Assembly: GCA_031769625.1 (NCBI GenBank) | Contig: JAUIMM010000519.1 | Coordinates: forward strand, 4,397,501-4,461,500 | Length of the DNA: 64,000 bases | Direction of reading: 5' to 3' | Source of the DNA: Taudactylus pleione | Taxonomy: Eukaryota > Chordata > Amphibia > Anura > Myobatrachidae | Shown: piece by piece, positions 1 to 11,950 of the stretch | Position numbering within the stretch: the stretch's first letter is position 1 | Layout: every line of letters begins with the position of its first letter | The notes under the pieces: generated by a model | Told to the model about the DNA's origin: nothing | What the model saw: the letters and a program-made list of their open reading frames with translations, nothing else | Database searches by the model: none | Position numbers and translations under genes: made by a program

Positions 1-54
1 GTAATCTGTTTGTAGGCATACAACTTGAACACATACACATTCTCTAACATTGTG

Positions 55-364
55 TCAAAAATACTTACGTGAAAAATACTGCTGGATGATACTCTGATGA
101 AACTCTTTCCCGCCCTCTGTATTGACAACGTCCTCTGATGGTAAAGGGTTCGGCTCCTCCACAACTGCTGCAATGTCCCCAAGGTCATCATGGCCTTGCC
201 CAATTGGTCCAAGCAACGAAACCTTCTTTTCAAAACGCCAAAGGCACACTCTATTACTGACCTTGTAGCAATGTGTGCGTTGTTGTTGTATGGGTGCTGT
301 GAAAGGCCTCGTGGTCTCAATAGAGGTTTCATGAGCCAAGTCTGACACCCATATCCTGAGTCAC
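55..364 (-). pseudogene. PIF/Harbinger transposase, downstream exon (decayed)
   Basis: After a CAG acceptor (365-367) the minus strand reads DSGYGCQTWLMKP, then AHIATRSVIECAFGVLKRRF and RCLDQLGKA. These are the second Asp (GDSGY) and the conserved R-x-x-I-E-x-x-FG-x-LK-x-RF block with the catalytic Glu in Harbinger transposases. A frameshift follows near position 190. The remaining C-terminal part, EEPNPLPSEDV ... IIQQYF, is read in another frame and stops at about 55. The junction with 602-862 is phase 1 and restores the family motif exactly. Neither TIR was identified, and the left end of the element may lie outside the window. Confidence 0.82.
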
Positions 365-601
365 CTGAATGATGAAAAAGGGTGTTTAAATGCTTAAATT
401 AAACATACTGAAATAGCATTTTTAAAATGCTAACACTTTGTTTAAATGTAAAGATAAACTCAGTACTAATTGCAATACTGGAATTTTGGGATTGCCAAAA
501 ACATGCTAACAAAAGCAAATACCATAAGTACAGCAATAGAGAGAAACACACACCTATTACAGCTTAAATGTAAGATATTTTATACAGGCAAAATAACATA
601 C
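365..601 (-). other. Intron of the Harbinger transposase relic
   Basis: On the minus strand this 237-bp AT-rich segment begins GTATGT and ends TTCATCATTCAG. Removing it joins EGWLLG to DSGYG in phase 1, as the family requires. GT-AG boundaries plus restored homology make this a real intron rather than an insertion. Confidence 0.75.
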
Positions 602-862
602 CAAGTAGCCAGCCCTCAGGCATGTGTCCATCTTCAAACCTCTCCCACAGGGCTGACTGGTGCAGGATATAGAAATCATGGCAAGAACTGGGTAACCTGC
701 AGCCACACTGAGAATCTTGAGGTTAGCATTGCAGACCATCTGCACATTGAGGGAGTGGTAGCCATGTCTATTTACATAGACAAACCCCCTCAGGTGAAGC
801 GATATGATCCCAATGTGGTGCAGTCTATGCCTCCTAGCACCTTAGGCAATGCTGAGAGCTAT
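602..862 (-). pseudogene. PIF/Harbinger transposase, upstream exon (decayed)
   Basis: Reading the minus strand gives a Harbinger (DDE_Tnp_4-like) core. It has a G-G-I-D-C-T segment that fits the first catalytic Asp, then, after frame changes, VYVNRHGYHSLNVQ, VCNAN and ILSVAAGYP, and finally SCHDFYILHQSALWERFEDG and EGWLLG. At least two frameshifts and no single open frame show it is dead. The exon ends in CTT-G followed by a GTATGT donor at 601-596. A pyrimidine-rich tract ending in TATAG just upstream of 862 could be its acceptor. The next exon (55-364) restores G-DSGY across the junction, which strongly supports the intron. In the family this protein cuts and integrates the element as a DDE transposase. 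Confidence 0.8.
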
Positions 863-1671
863 ACAAAAACAATAATAATAATAAGAGGCGCTGCTCAAAT
901 ATAAATAATTTATTAGAAATTTTCAAAGTTGTTAGAAAATGTTTTTATTAAGTTAATAATCCTTTCTATTGTTTAAATCCAAAAGGCCATATAATAGACA
1001 TGCACATACATACATTTATCACATAATGAATATTAGTCTTTTTAAAACCAATACATTCAATATATTCAATATATACCACTTAGCCACATTAACCGCAATC
1101 TTTTATTATTAATAATTAGTATCTGTTGTCAATAATGGCCAATCCAATTAGTAGTAATTAGTGGTCTCAGTCCAATCCAATAAGGTTAGTAGGATCCAAT
1201 GTTAGTAACTAAGCATGCTTATTACTTATCATTTTTGATAGTTACCACATAAGGCTTATCCCGCGTTGTTTCTGCGGTCCTCCCTACTATATCCAAACGA
1301 TACTAATTATTCGCTGTCCAGGTTCATGGAGTATATCCAACCAATACTTATTCAACCTCCTCTCAATCTGCTGCCAGAGTCTCCACAGTGCAGTCTGGAG
1401 AGGGAAATGATTTTAAATGATCCACACCTCCTTTAGAGAGTATTCTCCCACCTTTCTCTGTAGCCCGCATATTGGCTACAATAGACTATTATATTGTTTC
1501 CATGACTGAACAGTCTTAGTGGAATAATCTCCACCTTTATGGTAGCAGATCTCTCACTCCTCCACAGCGTGGATTGCAGGCTGGCTGTGTGTGGTCTCAG
1601 CACTCTGTCCTATTCATAACGCATTTCCCCACCTCCTAATCGGCGGCTTCCTCAGATGACAAAAACGAAAA
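863..1671. other. AT-rich stretch without recognised gene
   Basis: AT-rich sequence with several short imperfect repeats (for example CAATCCAATTAG / CAATCCAATAAG near 1140-1190). It probably belongs to the Harbinger element upstream of its transposase or to neighbouring repeats. I see no open frame or terminal repeat that I can support. Confidence 0.4.
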
Positions 1672-1750
1672 AAAAAATATAGGTTCTTAATTGTATACCT
1701 CAATTAATTAATTAGTTAATTGAAGTATACAATTAAGAACCTATATTTTT
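1672..1750. repeat. Hairpin, 35-bp arms
   Basis: The arms at 1672-1706 and 1716-1750 are reverse complements with one mismatch and a 9-bp loop. The inner ends are TTAATTAA-like. It could be a small MITE or the end of a foldback element. No TSD was resolved. Confidence 0.75.
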
Positions 1751-2102
1751 TAATATTTACAGGTGTTGTATAGTCTAATGTTGATGATCTAGAGATCTGG
1801 TTTATCTCAAAATATACAACAATTGTGAGGTATGTAATTCAAGTTAAAAATTGATTAAAGCTAATTGAATATGTTGATAAATTACTATAGTGACCTGGTG
1901 GAATTTATATTTTATATTTCAAATAGGTTAATTATTGATTGATTCTGAGAGCCGTTTTGATCACTGTCATGCTATATCCTTAAGCATATTTATTTGGAGG
2001 TATGTTACCTGTGATATGATCACTGAGTTACTATTTTTTGTGTATCTAATTTTGTACCAGAAACACCTAGTATATATGTATAAATATGTATTTTATAGAC
2101 CT

Positions 2103-2143
2103 ACCCCTGATGAAGTCTTGACATAAGACGAAACGCGTAGGGT
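2103..2143 (+). ncRNA. Hammerhead ribozyme motif (PLE-type, minimal type I)
   Basis: The core CTGATGA is at 2107-2113, stem II GTCTT/AAGAC (2115-2119 with 2125-2129) has a 5-nt loop, and GAAA is at 2130-2133. An ultra-short stem III (ACGCGT, 2133-2138) leads to the predicted cleavage after A2139. Stem I is ACCC (2103-2106) with GGGT (2140-2143). One extra A (2114) lies between the core and stem II. Minimal type I hammerheads are known in the pLTRs of Penelope-like elements, and this window contains two PLEs. Self-cleavage is inferred from the fold only. No PLE coding region is seen next to it, so it probably marks an orphan pLTR. Confidence 0.75.
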
Positions 2144-4530
2144 TATACAAATGGTGGACATTGCACTATAAAACTTCACTCATCTGTAAGGTGTGGAGAA
2201 ATCTATTTTTATCTGTATAAAGGATGTCGATGTATTAATACATTCATGTAAAAACATTTGTCCATCTAAATTTGTGAATTTTTAATAAAATTTATTTTAA
2301 AGTGTATTAATGTTGGCCTTTGGGCCTATCTTGGGTGTTTTTCTGGTGTGAGGGTATCTTTTAGAATCTCAAGGAGGACGATTAAACAAGTTCTGTCATA
2401 TGAACTTTTCAATCAGTTCTGAAAAGCGAGCACGAATATCGTTATCTACATCCACAAAACGGAAAGAATTGGAACCTAAAAGACCTGAAGAGATTGTTAT
2501 ATATAAGGATTGTCCGTATTATTAAGTGTTTCGTAGCGCCCTTGAAGTAATTGTATTGTATTAATTTTTAGTCCTACTAACAGAGGACTTACTGAAAGGA
2601 GCAGCTGTTTATTATATAGCGCAGGTTGGGTGTGTTTGTATATATATATATCTATATATATATATATATACACCCAAGGGAGCGCTGTATTAATTGATAA
2701 TAAATTGAATGCATATATAACATTACATGTAAATACATCAATAAGATAAAAGATACAGTATAATTAGTATCCTAATCAAGATATTACATAGAGATATATC
2801 ACTGATGACTGGCAAATATTAGTCGCTTGAAAAGTGTAGTTCAAAGGATCCTGTGGAAATCCACTTGTGGTATAGAAACTTGATTAGCAGAGCCAGTGTG
2901 TTAGTATGATTTGCATCCATATAGTCTCACCACTCTTAGAGAAATCCTGAGCAATGGCAAAGTCCCCAGATAGTACCAGTGGTAGGGCAATCTTCTGTGA
3001 ATTATGTTCCCTGTCTGATAATCAGAATCGCCGCTTGCCAATGTGATGACGTCAGCGGCAGTGCCCAGTTATGAGAAAAAGTCACGGCTCTTGCATAAAG
3101 AACAAAGGTTTTGCATCCGTAACACCACAATGTTTAAGCAGATCCACTTGTCAAGCAGCCAGTATTAAGTCCATAAACTTAACGTGTTTCTCCGTTATTA
3201 GACCATAAAACGGTTTCCTCAGACTCGCACTCTATTACATTTGCCGAGTTGTATCTTTAACATTGGAAAACATCTGGATGCGAGTTTAAAAATCGCGAAT
3301 TTGCAAAAGGTTAGAAATATGCGAAATTGCCTGTTCTCACATCCTATTACATTTGGGAGTTCCAAAAAAATGTGAATTAAGCCACAAACTCGCAAAAAAA
3401 CACAAAATCGCGACCTATTACATTTGGCCCATGGTCTCATAAATGTTTAGACAGTTCCTTGGAGGTGGCTAAGCAGACGCACGCAGATGATCCGTCTTAT
3501 GGGAGTGTTATGGAAGTGTAGCATACGCGTCGCTGAACTGATTGCAAACTCAGACGCACAATAGTTCACATTGCAGGCCTTACTCTGACGGACAATCAGT
3601 GTTGATGCTCAGTGCAATCTTATGGAGTTCCATGAGAATGCTTAATAAGTAGATAGTAGAATATCCTGATCTTGGGTTTACAGCCTGGAGTCTGAATATA
3701 AACAGCTCAGTTGTAGGGTGCTGACGTGTCGGCCATCGTAACCTATAGTCATTTACACTTGTATTCCAGGCCAAAAGCATCATTGTAGTGCAAGTACCAG
3801 AGAAGGGTCCATTTCTCCTGACTCATGGGTCATGAGCTTTGACTTCTCCAGTTCTGCTAGTCGAGGAGAGTTTTTGATACCAAAAATAAATGCATGTTCC
3901 TAATTAATATGAAGCGGAAAACACTTATTACATAAAATGTTTACATGATTATACTATTATTTGGAAGGGTTTGCAAACCTTAGTATTAATTTGCTGTTAC
4001 TGCAAATCCTCTTTTGCCAAACGTGGAGAAAGTGTATATGCACTGTTATCAGGACACACAAAGTTCATTACTTGGATTGAAACCTATAAATAAAAGATCT
4101 AAGTGGACTTTGATTGGTTGATCACTTGTGGCAGATATACAGATAGCTTTTATAGTGTATACAGATGGAGATCCTATTAATTTAAACAGAAGTTTATAGA
4201 ACACCTTATTTAAGATAATGATATTTGTGTGTGAACTGTATTTGGTATATGTTGTGTGAATTGTTTTGTAGTAAATGTGGTGTTTTTATTTAGTAATTTA
4301 CGTATCTTGGTTACATCATTCTGCCATAGCAATACCTTTGCTTATCACATTATAAGCGCTGCACCACTCTATTGCTTGTATCCCGTCCACTTTTTTTTGT
4401 TAGAGAGGTAATTTAGTGAGTAGACATATAAAAAAAGCAAATACAACAACAAGGTGGAAGAAAGTCTTGGGCGCTTCAAAACTATGCTGCAGCCTTTTCA
4501 ATAAAGATCTTTCCCCAAAGATCCAAAGAA
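2144..4530. other. Repeat debris, probably PLE pLTR and MITE pieces
   Basis: This AT-rich stretch holds a TA microsatellite (about 2639-2671) inside a short inverted repeat (GGGTGTGT ... ACACCC). Phrases such as AGCGCTGTAT resemble those near the PLE in 32-36 kb. A MITE-like block at 3229-3432 has CTATTACATTTG repeated three times. A weaker minus-strand hammerhead-like motif is at 3178-3225. Short open frames here have no recognisable protein content. Confidence 0.4.
3178..3225 (-). ncRNA. Possible degenerate hammerhead motif
   Basis: On the minus strand CTGAGGA (3222-3216) stands where CTGATGA is expected. It is followed by a 5-bp stem CCGTT/AACGG and GAAAC (3190-3186), then ACGTT as a possible short stem III. 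The core has one substitution, and I see no stem I. It is probably a decayed PLE ribozyme. Confidence 0.35.
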
Positions 4531-5459
4531 ATATCCGTTATGCAAAATTTATTGAAAAAATTGGCGCTGCTAGTTATAGTGTGTTTAGAACAAATAGAAA
4601 AAATACTTATCCGTGTAGATGCTGTAATAAACGTCAGTTCTAATATTCTTTCTTTGTCTTTACCCAAAGTTCCGAGATCATGGGGAAAAAAAGAATTATG
4701 TATATGACGTCAGTGTGAGATGTAGTAAGAGTTGGTAATAGACAATGATTCTTCAAAATAAGGTGGAAAAATAAGGCGTCCCCCAACTCACTAAATGCAG
4801 AGATGGGGACACTCCTATCATGATGTTTTAATACAACACAAAGTGTATGCACACACCTAGAACTTACAGTCCTATCAGGTGGTGCTCAGCATATAAAGGT
4901 ATCTTTGATGTAATATGGAAATGGAGGAGCGTACCCGTACTCACAAGGCTACGAAAGATTGTCTGCTCATAAAGGTATCTTTTCAATCCTCCATACTCAA
5001 TAAAAGATCTTTTTCTTTGTATCTGATACAAAGAAAAAGATCTTTTATTGAGTATGGAGGATTGAAAAGATACCTTTATGAGCAGACAATCTTTCGTAGC
5101 CTTGTGAGTACGGGTACGCTCCTCCATTTCCAGGTGTGTGCATACACTTTGTGTTGTATTAAAACATCATGATAGGAGTGTCCCCATCTCTGCATTTAGT
5201 GAGTTGGGGGACGCCTTATTTTTCCACCTTATTTTGAAGAATCATTGTCTATTACCAACTCTTACTACATCTCACACTGACGTCATATACATAATTCTTT
5301 TTTTCCCCATGATCTCGGAACTTTGGGTAAAGACAAAGAAAGAATATTAGAACTGACGTTTATTACAGCATCTACACGGATAAGTATTTTTTCTATTTGT
5401 TCTAAACACACTATAACTAGCAGCGCCAATTTTTTCAATAAATTTTGCATAACGGATAT
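4531..5459. repeat. Giant near-perfect palindrome (foldback)
   Basis: The outer arms 4531-4858 and 5132-5459 (328 bp each) are reverse complements and look essentially identical. The inner arms 4917-5023 and 5025-5131 (107 bp each) form a perfect palindrome around T5024. Only the left side has an extra 58 bp (4859-4916), which itself resembles part of the inner arm (TATAAAGGTATCTTT). The apparent open frames of 70-87 codons here occur as mirror pairs on both strands and are not genes. Very high arm identity means a recent origin, ongoing gene conversion or an assembly/foldback artefact. Confidence 0.92.
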
Positions 5460-6294
5460 AAAAAAAGCAAATGGGAGTGCAAGGATAGAAAATTACAAAT
5501 TAATTTAATATGGTATAGTTAGCAAAACATATAATTAATACCTGAAATACAGTTTAAAACCACTTGAAATGGCCAAAACATTATCCTAAGAAATTAAAAG
5601 GAGCATATATAGTATAATAACAAATATCAATATATTTTTTTGATTTGATACTTCTTATTGCGCCTGATTTGGGTATATATTACTGTATATCTGTAGATTT
5701 TTTCGTAATTTAGCGAGTATCTACAAACTCATCATCATGGTGTTACAGCTGGTTTTATTAAATGTTGGTATCATATTTTATTTTTAGCATTCACTATTAT
5801 TTATGACCTTATATGGTCACTCATTAGTACCTGGACTTACTGTATAAGTTTTAGATAAATATACATAAGCACAACTGTGCCTATTTGTGAATGTCCCAGT
5901 ACCACCCAGGTACCCCACTTCAGCCATAAATGGAGGTGCGTATGACACTGAATTACTTATGCTAGGCTCCAGAGCATGCGCACTATGAAATCACTCAATA
6001 TAAGCCTGCAATACAGACTTACATTAAACTCTGCTTCAGCCCATTGGTGTTTTAGACAACCCTTGGAGGGGGGTGGTATAGCATACACTTGATCTACGGC
6101 TGGCTGCATAATATTTGTCACTATGTCTTCGTTTACAGCCATAGCTGTGTTTCTGGAGTCTGCCCCTCCAGCAGGACTAGCCATCCTGTTCTACAGGGAA
6201 TTGGTATGAGATGCCAGCGTCTGAATAGCCGCCGGTTCAAATACCGACAGTGAAAGGCAGAATGTTGTAGATCCCTACAAGAGGTGGTAAATAG
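5460..6294. other. Stretch without recognised gene
   Basis: AT-rich to about 5900, then a mixed segment. The minus-strand open frame at 5957-6184 (75 aa, rich in Ala/Pro/Val at its start) has no motif that I recognise. Phrases like TTGCGCCTGATTTGGG suggest further PLE/UTR debris. Confidence 0.35.
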
Positions 6295-6545
6295 TCTAAC
6301 CCTCGCCTCTCCCCTCCTAACCCTCCCATAGTAATGCCTTACCCTAACCTCCCCGGGGGGTGCCTAACCCTAACCTCCCCCCGATGGTGACTAACCATAA
6401 CTCCCCCTTCCAGCACCCTAAACCTAATCCTCCCAGGGTGGAGCCTAACCCTAACCTCCACCGGGGGTGCCTACCCCTAGCCCCTCCTTTCCCTAGCCTA
6501 ACCCTAACCCTCCCCGGGGGTTGCCTAACCCGCCATCCCGTCCAC
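6295..6545. repeat. CCCTAA-rich interspersed repeat
   Basis: Degenerate tandem units of roughly 35 bp contain CCTAACCCTAACC followed by CCCCGGGGG-type blocks. They are telomere-like in wording but not a pure hexamer array. Related wording occurs in the opposite strand sense inside a MITE at 24690-25018. I read it as an internal repeat of a MITE family rather than an interstitial telomere. Confidence 0.7.
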
Positions 6546-8860
6546 CGGCATATCACCTGCATCCCTTCTAGAGTATGTATTGTAGATTGGAGATCTATTC
6601 CCCCGATCCTTCTTGCTGAACTCCGTGACCTCATATTCCTCTCTCTCCACCCCATACCTCCTTCTCCTCTGCTTCTTTCTCCCTTTCACCTTCCACTATT
6701 TCAGGAATGGAAGTGCACTAGTGAGGGAAGAGATTGTCCCAGAATAGATCCACCTTCCCAACTAGAGCAGGGAAATTGTTTTACTTGTTGGGGGGCTGGG
6801 TCATTAATGTTATCTTAAGGTGTTACAATAGGTATTGATGGGGATATTAATGTTGTGTGGAGGCTAATGGGGGTATAAGTATTATATGGGGGAATTGATG
6901 TCAATTGGTGTTAAGGACTATTGTATTGCTGGTATTATTACTGCAATGTGAAGTCTCTGAAATCTGGGGCTAATAAATAAATGTTGGGGTTTATTAGGAG
7001 AAATTTGAATTATTTAATTTGATATTGGGGTTGGTTTTGGGAAAATACTATTTGTTAAACGGGTAATTTAATGTTGGAACTCTCGGGTGAATAATAGGTC
7101 TATTTATTAAATAGGAATGCTATAAGTTCATGTTGCGGCTATTGCAGGAGAAATAGGTCTATTAATTAAATTGAAATTATATTAATTTAACATTTTGTCT
7201 GGTTGAGGGTCCACATGTCTATATAGTAAATGTGAAAGCTATTAATCATTTAATGTAAACACTATTCATTTTGTTTTGTGCTGGTTGGGTAAAATATGGT
7301 CTAATTATTAAATGTGGATGTTACTAATTTAGTGTCAGGACTGGTTAAAGAGAAATTACATATTTATTAACTGTGAATGCTATTCATTTAATGATGGGCT
7401 TATTGGGCGAGGGAGGACATGAAAAGTACCTACTGTAACTGTTCCAAACAATGCCCCAACTATCCAGGATGCAGTCAAGCAGAAAATGATCTTAAGACTC
7501 CTGCAGCAGTTCCAGATAGTGAAAGGTAGGATAAAAGCAAAGTCTGCCAATGATTCTGGATTCTAGATGATTGGGATAAGTTCCAATTTTGTTGGACTGT
7601 CCATCGCTCAGCACTATCAGGACTTTGTTATGTTATACACTGCTCTGTTCATAAAGGGTTTTGGACATGCAACAACCATAAGTATTTGCTCCATATCTGG
7701 TGTGTTTAAAGGGGGAGGATTGGCGGTTCGAAGTCAGCCTAACACATAAATAACCACACCCTTTCATGCTGACCCACAGATCAATAAGAAGCCTCAAGGC
7801 AGTAAGAGAGGGGACTGGAGAATGGTCTAGCACTTGTAAAGCAATAGGATTGCCATACTTCCTCCAGTGCTATACAGACACTTCTAGCTGGTATCTACTA
7901 TCACGTCCACCAAGATAGCGGTGTGCCAGGATTCTCTCTCGCTCAGGGCACTAAAATGTCCAGCTGCAGCACTGCTACAAATTGAAGTGTGTGTTTGACC
8001 AAATTGTCCATTGACCTTGATTAACATCCGATGTTGATTGGGCCGGGAAAATTATGATAGTACTACGTGGATATCATCTAATATTGCCCCATACAGACAA
8101 AGTTTGTTAAGCTAATTTTTCACTGTGTCAGATAAAAAAGGCCTTATTGTCTTCTAGTTGGACCAGCCATTTGGCAGAAGTGAGAAGTTCCTACGATACA
8201 TATGTGAGTCGTTCTTTTGATTTACAATTGTTTGGAATTTCAATTTGCATCCATCTATGAATCCACATGTTGCAGAGTTTAAAGAACTGGGGCGATGACT
8301 ATCAATTCATTCTGATGCAATGTGTGATATGGTTGGGGAGGGACTGGAAACACCTAAGGCCAGATTCCATTGGTGTAACATGCTATATTTCACAGTTAAT
8401 TGCAAAATAGCTTACTCTCTCTTACAAAGCTTTCCAGGAAGGGTATTTCTTTTAATGCATATTTAAAATGCTGTTATTTTAATTTAGAAAGGTGTTTTCA
8501 TTTCTCATCAGGGACAAATCTCTGCCAGGACCTGTCCGAAACTATTACTTTTGTCGACAAAAATTTTGACTAAAAGTAACCGTCAATGACATTTTCTTTG
8601 AAGACTAAATTGTATTGATAACAATAATGTACACATTTTGATACCGAAAATGACTACAAAATCCGTGTTCAATTTTAAATAAGCCACTAAGAATAAAACT
8701 AAATTTAAAATCCTTGTCAAAATTAACACTAATACTACATACACTACTTTCTATTTTTAAAGTAGGGTTATTTTAAATTTTGTTTGTGTTCTAGATATTT
8801 GCAGAAAATAAATAAAACCTGTGTGAAGGAAATATGATTGTGTATTGCACTTGTTCTGAC
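6546..8860. other. Stretch without recognised gene; interspersed repeats
   Basis: 6830-7400 is a series of loosely repeated units around GGTTTATTAAATGTGAATGCTATTAATTTAATG-like wording, spaced about 60-70 bp. 8545-8735 carries ACTAAAACTAAATTTAAAAT-type sequence that recurs at 24560-25090 in the same orientation, on the other side of the nested hAT block. The small open frame at 7567-7749 has no recognisable content. Confidence 0.4.
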
Positions 8861-9476
8861 TAGAGATGTGTGCCGGACCATTTTTGCTTGTTTTGGTTCT
8901 AATTTATCAGCCAGTTTTGATTTTGGTTTTGCCAAACCACTGTGACTAGTTTTGGTTTTGGATTTTTTCCCAAAAATTGGCAAAAAAGCTAAAATCACAT
9001 ACTTTTACCCTTTTTTTGTTCCTAGAGTATTATTAACCTCCATAACATTAATTTTCACTCATTTCCAGTCAATTTTGACCACCTGGCAGCTCACAATATT
9101 GTTTTTAATATTCAATTTTGCGACTAGTGAGAGCTGTCATACTTGTTTCTCCTTGTAAAGGATTGTTTCAGTCAGTTGTTTTATTAAAATACTAGTCTTC
9201 TTGGTCCCCTTCTGGGAAGAAGATCCATCCCCAGCATCAGGCCTAGCACTGAAGAATTTTTCTGTGGAATCCTGGATAGGGAAGGAGTCATCTAGCCTTA
9301 ACAAATTGGATGCAGGACTACCTCTGATCATTACTGTGGATATTAAGGATGAAGGTGTTGGTGGTAGAAATTGCATGTGCAGGAGTCTAGGTGAACTTGA
9401 GAGAAGGGAACTGTAGCTAATGCTGGACTGCTTGTTGTTATTTTTTTAGCACCAGTTTCTGATGTTGTCAAAAACT

Positions 9477-10190
9477 TTACATGAGATTGCACAAATGACG
9501 TATCAAGGAGAAGGTTCCTAGATGGTTAACGTTCCTACCTCTACATATCGTGGTTTTACAAACTCTACAGATGGCTTGACAATTGTTGTCAGGATTTGGG
9601 TAAGAATAATTCCAAACGTAAGAGGTGCATTTGTTGGTCCTATGCCCAGGCATGACAATGACCTTCCTCTTATCATGGCCATCAGCTGCTTCCACTGATG
9701 TCTGACCTACACAAACAACATCCTTATCATCAACATCCACATTAGCGGCGGCGTCAACTACACAAATAGCCCCTCATATTCTTGCACTTCCTCGGTGGCA
9801 TCTGTAATTTCTATGTCATCATCTATATTTGTGCTGCTCATCCCCACATTTGCAGAGGGAGCAGAAATGGTGGAAGGTGGCTTCTCTGTGAGTATAACAG
9901 TATCAGAAAGGTCAGGCTGACACATTGCACTCATAGACACATTTAGACTCTCCTCAGGGATTTGTGACATCTCTGTCTCTGAATGCACAGTTTGTACTAC
10001 TGCCTTAGTGGTTTTCATTTTTTTTTACACCTCTTCTACACCCTGAGTGATAAGGTCTTGCATTGTCATGAGAGACAGAGGAAGATGCCTCACTGACACT
10101 TGCAGAACCACCACTCATAAAGACCAAGGCGAATGTGCAATGTGGTGAATGGCATATTGGCAATTTTATGTTTGTTTTTCTGCAGCACAC
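9477..10190 (-). pseudogene. hAT transposase N-terminal region with BED zinc finger (ZBED-like), broken
   Basis: Three consecutive minus-strand frames (10190-10005, 10018-9758 and 9740-9477) form one broken protein. First comes an acidic/Ser-rich N-terminus including MSQIPEESLNVS and SANVGMSSTN, then a BED finger. The finger reads YPNPDNNCQAICRVCKTT, with C-x2-C, followed by NVNHLGTFSLIRHL in place of the usual His pair; the last His is lost. The same protein region occurs at 52619-53199 (PSANVGMSST, HPNPDNGCQAICNVCQ). The BED finger binds DNA at hAT ends. The DDE core and the dimerisation region are absent here. Confidence 0.8.
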
Positions 10191-11586
10191 TTTCCCTTTA
10201 TTAGAAGTGTTATTTTCTTTAGCACTGTATATTGTTTTTTGATGTTAGATGCCCTGAATTAGACCCTCTATGCTCTTGAGCATTGGCTTTAGTAGATTTA
10301 GTAGATTGAAGGACTAGTGTCATCATCATTATTGGTGGCAGCAGCTGCAGTGACAGTATATGGTTGCTCTTCTCTAAACGGAACGTTATGCATTTTTCAA
10401 TTTGCAGATCACTGCATGGCTTATATATGCATGTGAACAAAGTGCACCAACAGTAAAACAATACAATTTATTGTTTTTATGTCACAGGTCTATTCCTGCA
10501 TGGACTGGAGCCACAGAGCTTATATACTGTATACATGTGAACAAGTGCACCAAACAGTACAAACAATACAATTATATAATTTAATTTTTTTTTTTTTATG
10601 TCCCAGACGCAGGTCTATTCAAACAGCATGGAGTGGAGTCACAGGCAGAAACGAATTTACCGCTAGGCAACACAGGCGGCCGCTTAGGGCCTGGCATGTC
10701 CCAGGGGGCCTGTCGACAGGACTGCATATTGGAGGCTTATAATATAAAGTACCAGCTCTAGCAGACTGTCAGCACATTGGACAGCTGCAGGATGCCGCTT
10801 TGGCTCACTCTCCTCTCCTTTGCGCTGTGTGCTGCGTGTCACACGCACAGAGAGAGAGGCGCTGAGAAGGAGCTAGAAGAAGGTAAGTTGCATGTCCAGA
10901 GACAGTACATTGCAAAAATAGAAGGTAAGTCCCGCAAGACAGAGTGCTGTGCCGTCATCCTCCCACTCATGTACCACCCCTCCCCCTCCCCTCCCCTCCT
11001 GTGGCCACCACCACCCCACTACTTTAAAACTATAGTCCCAGCCAGTGGGGCTTGCAATTGCCCCCTTTTCATTTCAGACAACCTTGTATGTCATTGTATT
11101 GAGGATGTAGAGTAGCGAGGGTATACAAACCTGCTGGACATGTTTCTTAGAATGTCTGTCTTTAACTATAACTTACTTTGGCCTCTTGTATCTTGTTACC
11201 TGAAAAGTTTAAACTTCCTGAAGTTGATCTATTCTGCTGGCTAATTACATTGTGGCAGGTGTGGTGAGTGTTTGTAAGCTTAGGTCACTAATGAAAAGGG
11301 CATATCTTAATGTACATATCTGTAAGTTACATGCCTGAAATGATGTCAGAATGTGACTATGACACGCTGTGCATAATACCAGAAATATAGGAGTGCTATG
11401 TTATGATTACCATGATTTTGAGCATGCACAGAACTTTCAGGGAAACCTGGATTCGGACTAGTAATAAGTATTTTCGAGCATTGAATCCAATCTCCTTTTC
11501 TTTTAACAAACTTGTAATATACGTTATTACTCGGTTTGTTTTTAGGATGTAAATTGTTTATTTTTTTATTGCCATGGGAAACAGGA

Positions 11587-11950
11587 GCTCATTCAGACCC
11601 GCTCGCTAGATGTGTTCGCTCGCACCCTGCGAATGCAAATTCAGCGCACGCCCAGCAAAGCAGGTGATTGCACTTCAAGGCATTAGCAGGCCCACTATGT
11701 CTTGGTGTGCGATAACTTTGTGTATGCAGACCCCCACCAGCCATTCATAAGATGCCCAATTGCGCACGTCATCTCCTGGAAGTGCATGAAAACATTGGTA
11801 CATAGAGTACCATCGGATGCAATTGCAGCGCATCCGATGGTACAACCAGGTGACGTGTACTATGATGCTGCCTTTTAATTATGCACGCCTCTGAAACGAC
11901 GTTGAAACATTCAGGCACGCCTGTGTTCGCACCTCCACAGAATCAGGGCC
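11587..11950. mobile_element. Short palindromic MITE (CTGATTCAG family), variant
   Basis: It starts with CTCATTCAGACCCGCTCG and ends AGAATCAGGGCC, which are the ends of the family described at 19797, 20620 and elsewhere. Internal palindromes include ACCATCGGATGC / GCATCCGATGGT. The boundary and TSD are not clean. Confidence 0.55.

Noticed and set aside
4416..5508. Several 60-87-codon frames on both strands as small genes
   Set aside because: They are mirror images of each other created by the large palindrome and have no domain or codon signal.
6295..6545. Interstitial telomere (CCCTAA)n
   Set aside because: The hexamer is interrupted every few units by CCCCGGGG-type spacers; similar wording occurs within a MITE at 24.7 kb.
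6344..6818. Frames of 103 and 152 codons (Pro/Arg-rich)
   Set aside because: They lie in the CCCTAA/CCCCGGGG repeat and are open only because of its composition.
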